From the NCBI GenBank assembly GCA_032164245.1, contig JAVMKO010000001.1, forward strand, positions 13,615,603 through 13,679,602: DNA of 64,000 nucleotides, given 5' to 3'. Source of the stretch: Sternotherus odoratus (Eukaryota > Chordata > Testudines > Kinosternidae). The notes under the pieces are model-generated. The model did not search any database and was not told the origin of the DNA. It saw nothing but the letters and a program-made list of their open reading frames with translations. A program made the translations under genes and the position numbers. The number at the start of each line of letters is the position of its first letter. The stretch's first letter is position 1. Below, piece by piece: positions 23,185 to 33,412 of this stretch.

Positions 23185-23925
23185 GCTATGTCTACAGGAT
23201 AGGTTGACTTACCCCATTCATTCCTGCGGTAGCGATGCCTCACCAGGAGTGCTTCCACCAACTGAAGAGAGGCGTGGGAGCTGAGAGCAAGAATTCTCAG
23301 CTCCAAGCACTGGGGGGGGGGGGGGGAAGCCACCTGGGGCTTCTCGCCTCCGTCAGGGAGATCAACATTGGGAGTCCAGTTGGCTACCATGCTCCCAGCT
23401 GGCAGCAGGGTTTGCACCGGGGAGTCCGGGCAGCAGCTCAAGCCGGGAGCCTGGGTGGCAGCCTGGCGTGGAACGGAGGCCAGCCAGCAGCCCGGGGCCT
23501 GGCTTTGGAGCCATGGAATTGAGAAGAATGACAGCCAACAGCCGAAGTAAGGAACACAATGTCTACACAGACACCGCGTCACCCTAACTGCACAAACATA
23601 AACTCTATGACTCTTGTGGAGGTGGTTTTAGTATGTCGGCCTAGCAGGTGAGTTACATCAGCAGGAGTGTCAAGTATCGGGGTAGCTGTGTTTGTTTTTG
23701 TAGATACAGCCTATGAGGAGTCTGGTGGCACCTTAAAGACTAACAGATTTATTTGGGTATAAGCTTTCGTGGGTAAAAAATGAAAGCTTATGCCCAAATA
23801 AATCTGTTAGTCTTTAAGGTGCCACCGGACTCCTCGTTGTTTTGATCGGCAGAAGGACCATTTAAGTGTGTATACCGCCACTGTTGTGTCGACAAAAACT
23901 GTGTAGTGTAGACAAGATCTAATTT
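23185..23925. mobile_element. MITE-like element interrupted by hairpin SINE
   Basis: The left end GGCTATGTCTACAGGAT and right end GTGTAGTGTAGACAAGATCT fit the GTCTACAC family, and an internal ATGTCTACACAGACACC lies at 23559. The hairpin repeat at 23672-23848 sits inside. Exact boundaries are unclear and two adjacent elements are possible. Confidence 0.45.
23672..23848. repeat. Inverted pair of SINE-like repeat forming a 54-bp hairpin
   Basis: Left arm 23715-23768 and right arm 23782-23835 are reverse complements at 52 of 54 positions around a 13-nt loop. Both arms are copies of the AAGCTTTCGTGGG family. The left one carries its head (TATCGGGGTAGCTGTG). Confidence 0.9.
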
Positions 23926-24012
23926 CACTTGTATGGTCAGTTAGTCAGATTGTCCATCACATCGCAAAAAGGGGAAGAAAAACTATTCCCCTAGGTAAAT
24001 GTTATTATAACA

Positions 24013-24327
24013 CGGTGGTTCTCAAACTTGTCTGTTCGGTGACCCCTTTTTGCTATGCCGCGTCCTCTCATGGCTTGCGGGTATGTCTGCCAAAATGCCA
24101 CCGAATTGAACTCTTTGCTTTCGGTGGCATTTCGGCGGACACTTTGCGTTCGTCTCAGTGTCCACCCAAATGCCGCCGACAGCTGTTTTTGGGCGGACAT
24201 GCTCGCGTGTTTGGAGCTTCTGCCAAAATGCCTCCGAAGGGGTTGGCAGCTCGCGACCCCGCTGGAATTGCCCCGTGACCCCCGGAGGGGGGCGGGGGTG
24301 TCACGACCTGCTGTTTGAGAACCACTG
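24013..24327. mobile_element. Non-autonomous hAT-like element, TSD TTATAACA
   Basis: Ends CGGTGGTTCTCAAACTTG and TTTGAGAACCACTG are inverse; the exact 8-bp duplication TTATAACA flanks it (24005-24012, 24328-24335). The 315-bp body has repeated words around CAAAATGCC and GGCGGACA. Same terminal family as 28034-28256 and 50661-51955. Confidence 0.88.
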
Positions 24328-24752
24328 TTATAACACCACAGAACTAACTGGGGCAGGGAAGGGGGGGGGGGGGGAAACGACTCAGAGGTAGCTGTAGAAC
24401 CAGAAAGCATTTTTAACTGGATTTATTTGAAACGGGTCTGACTTCACGGTGGTCTCTCTTTGAGAACTGGCAAATACTCTGAAGCAATATGGAGAGGAAC
24501 TCAGTCACGTTTGGCTATTTTGGTTTGTTCCAACTAAGTCCCCAGACCCTACCTGATAGGCCTCTGGGGAAATCAAACGCCCTTGTCCCGGAACAAACCA
24601 ACAATATTTTAAGCCATTCTACCCTCATTTCATTAGACGCAAGGAATGAGGCAGCCCAGGAGCCACGCTCTGGACTGGAACCCGCAGGTTGGAAACGTGA
24701 TGAGTGAGCAGGAGCCATCTACAGCCCCCTCCCCTTCCAGCGAGCGTCTTAC

Positions 24753-24891
24753 CTTACTCTGCTTTCTGTCCAGGTAGAACTGGTGCTGGCTAATGGCCAT
24801 AGCCCAAATGGACTTGATCAATGCAGGACAGGCGTACCATGTATGCACAGCAATGCCACTGTGCCCAAACGTTCTCCTGGTCACAGACGCC
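24753..24891 (-). CDS. FRMD4A: FRMD4A coding exon f (FERM F3 end, FA linker)
   Basis: A 139-nt minus-strand exon with acceptor TTGTCTAG and donor GTAAGA. The first base completes an Arg codon, followed by 46 codons. It opens ASVTRRTFGHSGIAVHTWYA and closes AMAISQHQFYLDRKQSK. It holds the terminal F3 strands and the long C-terminal helix (KSIWAMAISQHQFY), where FERM proteins typically carry a H-x-F(F/Y) helix end. The TRRTFGHSG stretch marks FRMD4-type FERM domains. This exon completes the FERM domain. Donor in phase 0. Confidence 0.9.
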
Positions 24892-25154
24892 CTAGACAAG
24901 AGGAGAGAACGAGCTGTGTTTATGCCAGGGTTTCCTCTGCCTCTAAACAGAGAAGGAAAAAATGATCCAACAGCAGGTTGGGCTGCAGAATAAAGCCAAG
25001 GCCCGGGCTGAAAAAGCTGCTCCCCTTATTATTCTGGGCTAAGGGAAAATCACAGAAGTGAAATGACAGCCGCCTACAGTCACTGAGCCTTCATTTTACG
25101 TTACACATCGACTTGCAAGCTGCAAAAGCTGAAAAGTACTAAAAGTGGTTTCAA

Positions 25155-25290
25155 CAATATCTCAGGGGTTATATGGTCTAGTGGACAGAGTTTGGATTGG
25201 AGTGAGGACTCCTGGGTTCTCTGCCAAGCTCTGCTTTTGATGCACTGCGTGTCCTTGAGAAGTCACTAAGTCCAAAGCTTTTAAAAGTAT
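25155..25290. repeat. MIR-like SINE fragment
   Basis: Contains TATGGTCTAGTGGACAGAG, AGGACTCCTGGGTTCTCTGC and GTCCTTGAGAAGTCAC, matching the tRNA-like head and CORE of MIR-type SINEs. Confidence 0.5.
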
Positions 25291-26694
25291 GCATCTCCGT
25301 CTTCCCTGGACATAAGATTGGATCAAGCCACTAGTCTATGATATCCAGCACCCTCCCTGACCAAAAAAACCCCCTCCTTGGTCAGGTAAAGGGTCCCTTT
25401 ATCTGACCCTGTCTGGGTGTAGTGGGGGAGGCCAGTATGGAAAAAGCTGAGAACACTGGAGTATAGGAGAACACAGAAACCGGATACCAACTGTCATGGA
25501 CTTTTGCCTATGGTGTGCGGCCGTCGAGGTGGTGGAGTAGTGGGGGGTGTCAATGCCCAGTACAGGAGGTGGTGAGGTGGGATTGCTGTAGTACACATAG
25601 GGTAGTGAGGGGGTGTGGTGCGCAGGGGTGGGGGATGTGTGCAGCTGTGCAATGGATAAGGGTGAGCAAGGGAATCTTTCTCTGATGCCCGGAGGTGATA
25701 AGATTCCCGGCTGAAGCACAGGTTCCCCACACACGCTCTGAGCCCCCCTCTGTTCCGTGGTCTCTTGGCTACAGCTTTAAGTGGCTCTTCAGCATCCTCA
25801 CTTTTAATTCCAATTAAATGCTAAATCTGTTGGTGTTCGGGTGCTCCTGATTTCATTTCTTTCTGTGTAAATGGAAGCTTGAGAAAAAACCTCAAACTGC
25901 AAAGGAAAATTGAAACTAAGCTAAGAACAATTACAGAACCCAACACCCCCCCACACCCCCCCAAAAAATCCCAAACCCTGCGGATCCAGAACTGAAACTG
26001 CCAGCCCAGGCCTGGTTTTGGAGACCACGGCAACCGTTGTGTTTGGGGCCATTTCAAATGCACGTTTTTATTACAGAACCAAATCAGAAGCATTACACAA
26101 TGTGGGATTAAAAGTTTTCCAACTAAACGCGCCGATGAAAAGGCACATGGTTCCTGTTAAGAATTCAGTGAAAGGTAATGGGGGGGGGGGAGAGGGGGGA
26201 AGACTCAAGAGTGCTGAGAAACAGCATGATCCGGGAGCCAGGTGAGAGGCTGTGACTGTTGGTATCATGTTTCGGTGTTATTCTATATTCCAGTGTTCTC
26301 AGCCTTTTCCATACTGCCACCGCTCCCCTTCGCATAGAGAAAGGAGCTAGAGCTGGAGATGCCCTCCCACTTAGCAATACGGTCACAAACCTCTCCCATC
26401 AGTTCAGGATTCCCTGGGAGTTGAAACATCCAGAGTTGGGAGCCCCGCCTCTATTGTTGGTAGCTTTATATTTAAGCACCTGGGCCCAGACACACTCTAG
26501 AGGCTTTGTGCTGGTCTAGTAATGCAAAGCAACACAGCATACTGGTGATTTGAGACCCTTATATAATCAGGGCTGAGGGCCCAGTTCAGCAAGATACTTA
26601 AGCATGTGCCTAACTCTAAGTACTGAGTAATTCTATTGGGGTCAGATTTAATTACTTGCTTTGACCTCTTGGAAAAGTCTTCCTCAGAAGTCTT

Positions 26695-26790
26695 CCTTCA
26701 TCTGATGAAGTGGGTCTTAACCCACGAAAGCTCATGATCCCTAAAATCTGTTCGTCTATAAGGTGCTACAAGACTCTTTGTCGCTCTTCC
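26695..26790 (-). repeat. SINE-like turtle repeat (AAGCTTTCGTGGG family)
   Basis: Reads CTTCATCTGATGAAGTGGG, AACCCACGAAAGCTCATG and TCTATAAGGTGCTACAAGAC in the reverse sense of the copy at 5087. Confidence 0.6.
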
Positions 26791-26844
26791 TCAGATGATT
26801 CCCCTAATTTCTTCTTCCTCTTACTATAGAGAACAACAGCTGAC

Positions 26845-27390
26845 AGTTCTGTAGTGACTTCCAGCCAAGGATCTCAAAGCACTCTACAATTATGAATGAA
26901 TTAGTCCTTTCAATGCTTCTCTTCTTCCTCAAGAAGTATTATTATTCCCAATCAACAGATGAGGAAACTGAGGCTATGTCTACCCTACTGCTGCATCTAT
27001 CCTCCGGTAGTGATCGATGCACCAGGGGTCAATTTAGTGGGTCTAGTGACGACCCACCAAATCAACCACAGATCGCTCTCTCGTCAAGCCCGGTACTCCA
27101 CCCCAAATGAGAAGAGTAAGATAAGTTGATGAGAGAGTGTCTCCCATTGACCCAGCATGGTGTAGACACTGCAGTAAATTGGCCTAAGCTACATTGACTC
27201 CAGCTATGTTACTCACGTAGCTGGAGGGGAGTAACTGAAGTTGATTTACTGTGGTAATGTAGACATAGCCTGAGACACAGTTAAGTGACTTGCCTAACGG
27301 AGGAGGAGGTCATTTGCAGAGCAAGGACTAGAACTCATGCCTTCTGACTTCCAGCCTTGTGCATTAACCACTAACCCACACTCCTCCTTC
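26845..27390. repeat. MIR-like SINE split by a MITE
   Basis: The left part ends CAACAGATGAGGAAACTGAG and the right part resumes ACACAGTTAAGTGACTTGCC and AGCAAGGACTAGAACTCATG. Removing 26973-27269 restores the contiguous MIR order, so the SINE predates the MITE. Confidence 0.7.
26973..27269. mobile_element. MITE inserted in a MIR, CTGAG flanks
   Basis: Terminal inverse repeats GCTATGTCTAC and GTAGACATAGC, with CTGAG directly repeated at both sides (26968-26972, 27270-27274). Contains GTAGTGATCGATGC, linking it to the 38819-39034 copy. Confidence 0.75.
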
Positions 27391-28033
27391 CTTACTATGC
27401 TGCCTGTGAGGGTGGGTAAGATGACTCAGACTCTGGTTTGGACTGACTCAAAAGGAATGCTGAGAGCGCCCTGTTCTGGCCGAGTCCCCACCCCCACAGA
27501 CTACACAACTCAGCATGAAAAAGTCCTGTTCCCCAGCCTTGGCCAGCAGACTAGAATCTGAAATATGTTCCTTCGATAGTGCAATGCGGGCTACTGTTTT
27601 GCACTAGAAGTGGCAGTTTGATACAAGAGATTAGAATTAAACGTGTTGTCTGGCTTTTATATTCAACACACTTCTATTTTACACAGTGAAAAATTAACCG
27701 AGTAAAAATCATTTGCACGATATGGTGCTGAGTCCACATGGAATATAGGACATGCCGTGAATGCAGCTCAATAAAGATTACAGAGAAAAGAATGGGGAGG
27801 TTTTCCATGTCAGGGATCCAAACCACCTACATTCAGATTGCAGTTTGGGAGAGGAGCGCTTCGACTGTGCACAGATATAATGGGTGACCATATTTTCCTG
27901 CATGCTACTAAATAGTTGCAAATTTACTATTGTCTTCACATCTCATAACTACTTGCCTTCCTTCCTGGATTGTTCTTTTAGTAACTCTGATTAGTCCCAA
28001 TTTAAGTGACACATTCTGCCTCAAGGTCTAGAG

Positions 28034-28256
28034 CAGTGGGTCTCAAATTTGTTTTACTGGTGACCCCTTTCACACAGCAAACTTGAGTGCGACCCCCCCC
28101 CCATACATTAAAAACACCTTTAAATATATTTAACACCATTATAAATGTTGGAGGCAAAGCAGAGTTTGGGGTGAAGGCTGACAGCTCATGCCCCCCCCCC
28201 CATGTAATAACCTTGCGACCCTCTGAGGATCCAGACCCCCAGTTTGAGAACCCCTG
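28034..28256. mobile_element. Non-autonomous hAT-like element, TSD GTCTAGAG
   Basis: Ends CAGTGGGTCTCAAATTTG and CAGTTTGAGAACCCCTG; exact 8-bp duplication GTCTAGAG at 28026-28033 and 28257-28264. The 223-bp body has two C-tracts and an AT-rich centre. Confidence 0.88.
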
Positions 28257-28719
28257 GTCTAGAGTGCCTGTGGGGGTCTCCGATTTGTTTGTGGTATGAG
28301 ACTTGCACAGGACTGACTGATGACCAATGGTCTGACTAGGTAAGGGAATCTAGGGCTCCTGATTCAGCAGGGTACCTAAGCATGTGCCTAACTTTAAACA
28401 CATTCATAGCTCTGTTGGCTTCAATGGGACTACGATGTGCCTAAAGTTAGTTGTGTGCTTTAGTACCTAGCTGAACTGGGGCCAGAACAGGACCAATGGG
28501 ACAGGACGGTCTGGTTTTACACACAGTTTTTGTACTGCTTTAACAAATGTACAGAAATAAGCCATACTGATACACGCCCCTTTATAGGGGCGGGTGGTTG
28601 TACAGATACACTTTGGCACAAAAACTGCATGTGGACTAGCCCTAAGAGAACACAACAGAGCTGTCATGGCTGTGCTGCCCACACCTGTAGCTAAGAGCCT
28701 GTTGCCTCTGATCTGGAAC

Positions 28720-29570
28720 TATTATTACCCCAGGTGACAGACACGGTACTTTCCTGGAAAATCCTTGGGAGATCTGACTGTATGGTTATATAGCATTGTG
28801 GGCCAGGGCCTGTAGGTCACTCCATGGGGGAGGGTGACCACAGCTCCTCCAGGAATTGAGAACAGTCTGTGGGGTGACCAGGCAATTTCACAGTAGTTGT
28901 GAACAACGGCCAAAGAAAGGATGTTTGGATCAACAACCTGAGTTTAAACTGACTCAGGGCCTGTGTTGTGATCCAGCAAATGGACAGGACCTTCTGTCCA
29001 TGGGGGAGCCCCGATCCTGGAAAGGTCCGGAAGGTCTTGGATTACTGAGGTCCCATAAGACTGCTGGGTGACCTCTGCTCAGTGTTTACCAGGCCTGCAA
29101 ACAGGAACTTCTGTTGGTTTTTATGTTTTCTCTGTAATGCTTTCGCCTTAAGAATCAATGGGCTTGCTTTGAAAGGGCTGGGCGGTTACTGTTCATAGCA
29201 TTCAAAGACAAAGCTAAACACAGACACTGGCTTGGTTAGGGAGTCCGGCTTGCTGGGAATACCACCCTGTAGGAACTGTGCAGCCTGGGAAAACCCTGGT
29301 CAGGAAGGAGAGAGACAGGGGTCTCTGCCCAAGGGAGGTTAATGGCTGGGAGCCTGGGTGCCCTGGGTGGATCACGGAGGTGGAATACAGGGACAGTTGC
29401 CCTTAACTGCGATCCCCTCCCCCCCCCAAACATCAGAGGTGGCACACTGGACAGAGATCTTTGTTGTAACATGTACTAGGATTGCAGACTAAGGAGCTGC
29501 AGAACATGTTACAGGGCAACACCTGAAATAAAGCTGAGCTGGAAAGACGGGACCAGCTTCTTCTACACTG
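28720..29570. other. Unassigned repeat-like stretch with polyA-signal-like end
   Basis: The segment has the feel of an LTR: several CCTGGG/GGTGACC words and CTGAAATAAAGCTGAGCTGG near 29523. I could not find TG...CA termini or a target duplication, so it stays unclassified. Confidence 0.2.
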
Positions 29571-30099
29571 CTCTTGCTGAGATTTGAACAGGGGCTACCT
29601 GCACAATGGGAACCTTTCCGTTCATTTCGGCGGGCTATGGATCAGGCTTAATGTGGGGGCAGACTCTAACCCAGAGTGATTAGAAGTGCCACAGTCATCT
29701 CAACTTGCAAGCTGAGAAAGAAACGTAGCTCGATAAGGAAAACAGGGTTAGATCCACCCAGCTCTCACTTCTACCTCCATTCCCGTCAGTGAATGACTCC
29801 AGTGCTGAACACGTCTCTGAACTGTAAGGACACTGCAATCCTACCAGCCTCCCATTAGCACATGGACTGCCAGGAAGCTCCTCAGAGGCATAGATGAGAT
29901 CTGCAGATAGCTCGCTCACTTTTGCCAGCAATTTGCAAGAGGGCGTTAGCTCAGCAGCAGGTTAGCGGAAAGGGAAAAAAACCGACTACAGAGCTACAAT
30001 ATCGCCCTACCTGTGAAGCACATGCTGGAGGCGGATCACCAGCCATACCCATCGCATCCATTGACATTCACCCCCACAACCGACTCCAGACTCGGATCG

Positions 30100-30860
30100 C
30101 ATTCAGTCCCCCCCCCCCCGGTGCCCCTAGGACAGCTCCTCTCCAGGACACCGATCCAACGAGCCGCTCCCGTGCGAACGGGCGCGACTCCGGATTACCC
30201 CCGTCCCCGGCCGCCTTACCTGCGTGGGTCGTGAACTTCCACGGAGAACTTCTTCTCTCGGAAGTACAGGTTCTCTAGCTGCCTCCATTGGAAGATCTGC
30301 CGGGAAAAGGACGCGGGTGAGAGGCGGGGCTCATCGCCGCGGGGCGGGCTCCGCGGGGCGCAAAGCCGAAATCTGGAGCCCGGCAGGGCGCTGCGTGGGG
30401 GCGGATTTCTCTGCCCCCTCCCCCCCTTTGCAGCCCCCGGCTCCCTGTCTCGGGAAGAAGCCGCAGCCAGCGGCGCGTAGCGCGGATCTGAGTCTCCTCC
30501 CGCTCCCGGGGCTGAAACGGGCCGGCGCTCAACCCCCCCCCCTCCCCCGGCGCTTCCCGCCCGCTAGCCCCTGCCTCGGGGCGGGGAGCCGCTCACAGCC
30601 TCTCCGCACAGGGCGGGGGCGGCTGGGACCCGCCCGCAGGGCAGGCAGCGGGGGGGCTGGGACCGCAGACAAAGACTCAAAGGGCCCCCCGCGCCCCCTG
30701 CCATGGGAGCAGCTACAGCGAGTCCGGGGCATGGCAGGGCAGGGCAGGGCAGGGCCGGGGGGGGGGGGGGGTCTCGCGGCTCCAGCACAGCGGGGAGAGC
30801 AACGCAGGGATCGGTCGAGGAGCTAAATCCCTTCAGCAGCATCAACACATCCCAAGGGGC
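30100..30860. promoter_or_regulatory. FRMD4A: CpG-rich block over FRMD4A exon e (candidate internal CpG island)
   Basis: The stretch is markedly GC-rich with many CpGs (for example GCGGGGCGGGCTCCGCGGGG near 30339 and CCGGCGCTCAA near 30521) and several GGGCGG boxes, in contrast to flanking AT-rich intron. It runs upstream of exon e in gene orientation. This could be an internal promoter for a short FRMD4A isoform or just an exon-associated CpG island. No TATA box or initiating exon can be identified from the sequence. Confidence 0.45.
30220..30296 (-). CDS. FRMD4A: FRMD4A coding exon e (FERM F3), within a CpG-rich block
   Basis: A 77-nt minus-strand exon between acceptor CCCGGCAG and donor GTAAGG. 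It reads IFQWRQLENLYFREKKFSVE then VHDPR and leaves AG, which forms Arg with the first base of the next exon. The F-x-W-x-x-(L/I)-x-x-(L/I) motif is a conserved middle strand of FERM F3 lobes, and the basic R-x-K-K-F stretch would face the membrane in the usual FERM orientation (inference). The exon lies at the edge of a 0.7-kb CpG-rich block running upstream of it in gene orientation, which is unusual for an internal exon. Reading in the exon frame upstream past the acceptor gives an open frame for at least ten codons but no ATG was found. Confidence 0.88.
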
Positions 30861-31170
30861 TCTGCTCTCTGAGGGCTAAGTAAGAGCTAAACCCGCACCC
30901 GGAGGAAAGCGGGCGGCATTTCCTTTTCCCGGGAAAGAAGGTGCCTTTGGAGCCCCACGGCTTGCTGGGCTTTCGGAGGGAAGAGATTGAAAGGAGCCCC
31001 GGGGATATTTTGTGGGTCAGATCCCCAGCGAATGTAAATCGGCTCCACTGAAGTCACCAGCTGAGGATTTGCAGATGAGCTTCTATTTATAGACGAGGTT
31101 TCTTCTGTGATTAACCCCCAGATTTCACAAACATGAACTAACCTCACAATCTATTGTTTATGAGGATAGT

Positions 31171-31290
31171 AAGGTGACCAGATAGCATGTGGGAAAAACC
31201 AGAAGGGGGTAAGGGGGTTGGTGCCTTTATAAGACAAAGCCCCAAATATCAGGACTATCCCTATAAAATCAGGACATCTGGTCACTCTAG
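31171..31290. mobile_element. Short MITE (GGGTGACCAGA family)
   Basis: Ends AAGGTGACCAGATAGC and GGACATCTGGTCACTCTAG; flanks GATAGT and GAATAGT suggest the target duplication. Inverted relative to 19990-20112. Confidence 0.65.
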
Positions 31291-31294
31291 AATA

Positions 31295-31520
31295 GTCCCC
31301 ATTGTGCTAGGCACTGTACAAACACAGCATGGCAGAGGCCCTACCCCTTACAATCTACATGGACAAGACAGACAAAAGACAGAAGAGAAGGACAGAACAA
31401 CGGGCAGAAAGAACAATACAATGACTGCACATGTCTGATGTTTCCAAGGCATCCTCTGATCATTATTATTCCAACCATTTTACAGAGAGGTCCATTGACT
31501 TGCCCGAGGTCACATACTGA
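31295..31520. repeat. MIR-like SINE fragment
   Basis: Contains CCCCATTGTGCTAGGCACTG, GACAAGACAGACAAAAGACA and TTACAGAGAGGTCCATTGAC followed by TGCCCGAGGTCACA, the order of an old amniote SINE. Confidence 0.55.
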
Positions 31521-32802
31521 GGAAAGGCAGCAATCACCCCACAGCATAAATGGGGATCTTGGATCCCTTCATCTCTGTCCCAGATTTATCCGCCAAATTG
31601 CAAGGCTGCAAGTCCTGCAATGCTTATGTATCTGCCCTTAACAGAAGCCCCAGATCCCACCCTGTCTAAGCAAATGCTCATAAATAAAAGCAGCGTCAGT
31701 TCCATTCCTATCTTAAGAAGAAGCAGTAGCTTGTTACTTTGAGATGAACTACCCAGCTGCCAATATCCACGTTGCAGAGATAACTCCGTTAAACAGAAGA
31801 TGTGCTTTGATCTTCATTGATTGATCAACCATGGGGGAGGGGGAAGGCGGAGATCTCAAAACTAAAGCTTTCTACAGCCTAGATACAAATATTCTCTCCC
31901 CTGTCACTACTACAGTGGCTCTGGAATTCAAACCCTGCCGGATGTTTGTGTTGTGGAAGTTTCCAGCCAAGAGATTTGTCGTTAATGCGGTGGGTGTAGA
32001 GAAGGAGGTGGAGAGTGGAGAACACATGCCAGCACCTCATGACCCCTTGGCGCACAATCTAATCACCCTCTCCAGATAAAACTCCAGATGCCTGGAATAG
32101 CTGCTGGGGACTTGTCTCACTTTCAGTGCAGCAGAAGCTGCTCAGACACCCTGCATTCTGCAGCTGTCCCTGTGATCCAGCGGAGGCTGGCAAAATAATA
32201 ATAAGAAGAAAACAAAACCCCCCAAAACAAAACCCAGCAGTGCAACATTAGCATGATGGAGCTAATTTGTTTCTCAGGTGGAAAAATTAATCACTACACA
32301 GAAATAAACTGGTCACTTCTGAGACATTTTCCTCTCATTAAAATAACCCACAAATAACAGGAGTGCATGGAAGCATCCATGACCTTACGCACTGGGGAAA
32401 GACGGCCTTGGGGTGAAAGCACTGAGCGTCACGTGATCCAAATTCAATTCTCTCTATAACCTCAGTCAAGTCACATAAGAGGCAGCTTTCCAAAGTCACC
32501 AATGATATTTAACAGCCATTTGTACCTTGGAAAATTCCCCTCAGTCTCTCTGTACGTCCAGTTGTCTATCTCGAATGTGGGGATATAGTAACCCTACCCA
32601 TTCTCACAGGGGAGAGGATACATTTGCAAATGTATGGGGGACGCTCACAGAAAACACATCAATACCTGGATAAGCAGAAGCTCACAGCTTTCCAATGTTT
32701 CTGCTACTGTTGACTTATGTGGATAAACAACAGATCTTTCCCTCAGTGCAAATGGGACTTTAAAGCCTCATCTGAGTGTCTGGCAGCAACTGTTCTCTAA
32801 GT

Positions 32803-33412
32803 GCAGGTCTACACTACCCACTGGATCAGCGCATAGCGATCGCTCTTTCAAGTGATCGATTTATCACATCTAGTCTAGTCTAGATGCAAGTACGGCTATA
32901 CCGCCCTGGACATGCCCAATCCTGTCTGATCTCGGAAGCTATACAGGGTCTAGCCTGGCTAGTACCTGGATGGGAGACCTCCTGGGAATACTAGGTGCTG
33001 TAGGCTTAACACCTGGCAGTAGGTATAAAATGCCTCCAACGATAGGTGGCGCGACGCATCGGTTGGAGTATACCCCAGTCGTATCACTGGTCCTGTCCAG
33101 CCTCCAAATGGAGGCAGATATGCTGACAAAAAGCGGACCCTGCCATAGTGCGGGAATAACACTAACAAAAACAACAGTCTAGTCTAGATGCAATAAATCA
33201 ACACCTGAGCACTCTCCCGTCGTCTCCAGTACTCCACTGCCACGAGAGGCACAGGCGGAGTCGACGGGGGAGCGGCAGCAATCGACTCACCACCGTGAAG
33301 ACACCAAGGTAAATTGACCTAAATACATCGACTTCAGCTATGCTATTCCCATAGCTGAAGTTGTGTATCTTAGATCGATCCTCCCCCATGCCTTCCCCAG
33401 AGTAGACCAGGG
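32803..33412. mobile_element. MITE of the CAGGTCTACAC family, split by a 5S-derived SINE
   Basis: Left end GCAGGTCTACACTACC, right end AGAGTAGACCAGGGC, with CTAAGT at both sides (32797-32802, 33413-33418). The body aligns with 10134-10441 (GAGAGGCACAGGCGGAGTCG, GACTTCAGCTATGCTATTCC) once 32890-33193 is removed. Confidence 0.75.
32890..33175 (+). mobile_element. 5S rRNA-derived SINE with 18-bp target duplication
   Basis: Positions 32890-33007 align along the whole length of a vertebrate 5S rRNA: TACGGCTATACCGCCCTGGA, TGTCTGATCTCGGAAGCTA, then TAGTACCTGGATGGGAGACC and GGTGCTGTAGGCTT. The A and C boxes of the 5S internal promoter region are still readable. A 168-bp unrelated 3' part follows, ending in an A-rich AACAAAAACAAC tail. 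An 18-bp duplication of the target (32872-32889 and 33176-33193) brackets the insert, as expected of LINE-driven retroposition. It is a SINE3-type element or a chimeric 5S retrocopy, not a functional 5S gene (several substitutions). Confidence 0.85.

Larger units (their letters stand above)
17171..24752 (-). other. FRMD4A: FRMD4A intron f-g (7.6 kb, phase 0)
   Basis: Donor GTAAGA and acceptor ATTCCCAG. It contains an 18-bp tandem array, a Tigger-like element, a MIR-like SINE, three hAT or MITE elements and the long hairpin at 23715-23835. Nothing recognisable in 17280-17800, 20120-21560 and 22270-23180. Confidence 0.75.
24892..30219 (-). other. FRMD4A: FRMD4A intron e-f (5.3 kb, phase 2)
   Basis: Donor GTAAGG and acceptor TTGTCTAG. 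Contents: MIR-like fragments, a SINE-like fragment, a MITE splitting a MIR, a hAT-like element at 28034-28256 and an unassigned stretch at 28720-29570. The segment 25300-26690 holds a GT/GGT-rich patch (25480-25640) and otherwise nothing nameable. Confidence 0.75.

Noticed and set aside
23235..23582. Open frames of 95 and 165 residues
   Set aside because: They lie in a MITE-like GC-rich region and overlap on opposite strands.
30224..30848. 200-residue Arg/Pro/Gly-rich open frames at the CpG block as an alternative first exon
   Set aside because: None reads in frame into exon e across the acceptor; the 30275-30532 minus-strand frame crosses it in the wrong frame and stops inside exon e.
32890..33007. 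Functional 5S rRNA gene
   Set aside because: Several substitutions from the conserved vertebrate 5S, no terminator T-run directly after it, and retroposition hallmarks.
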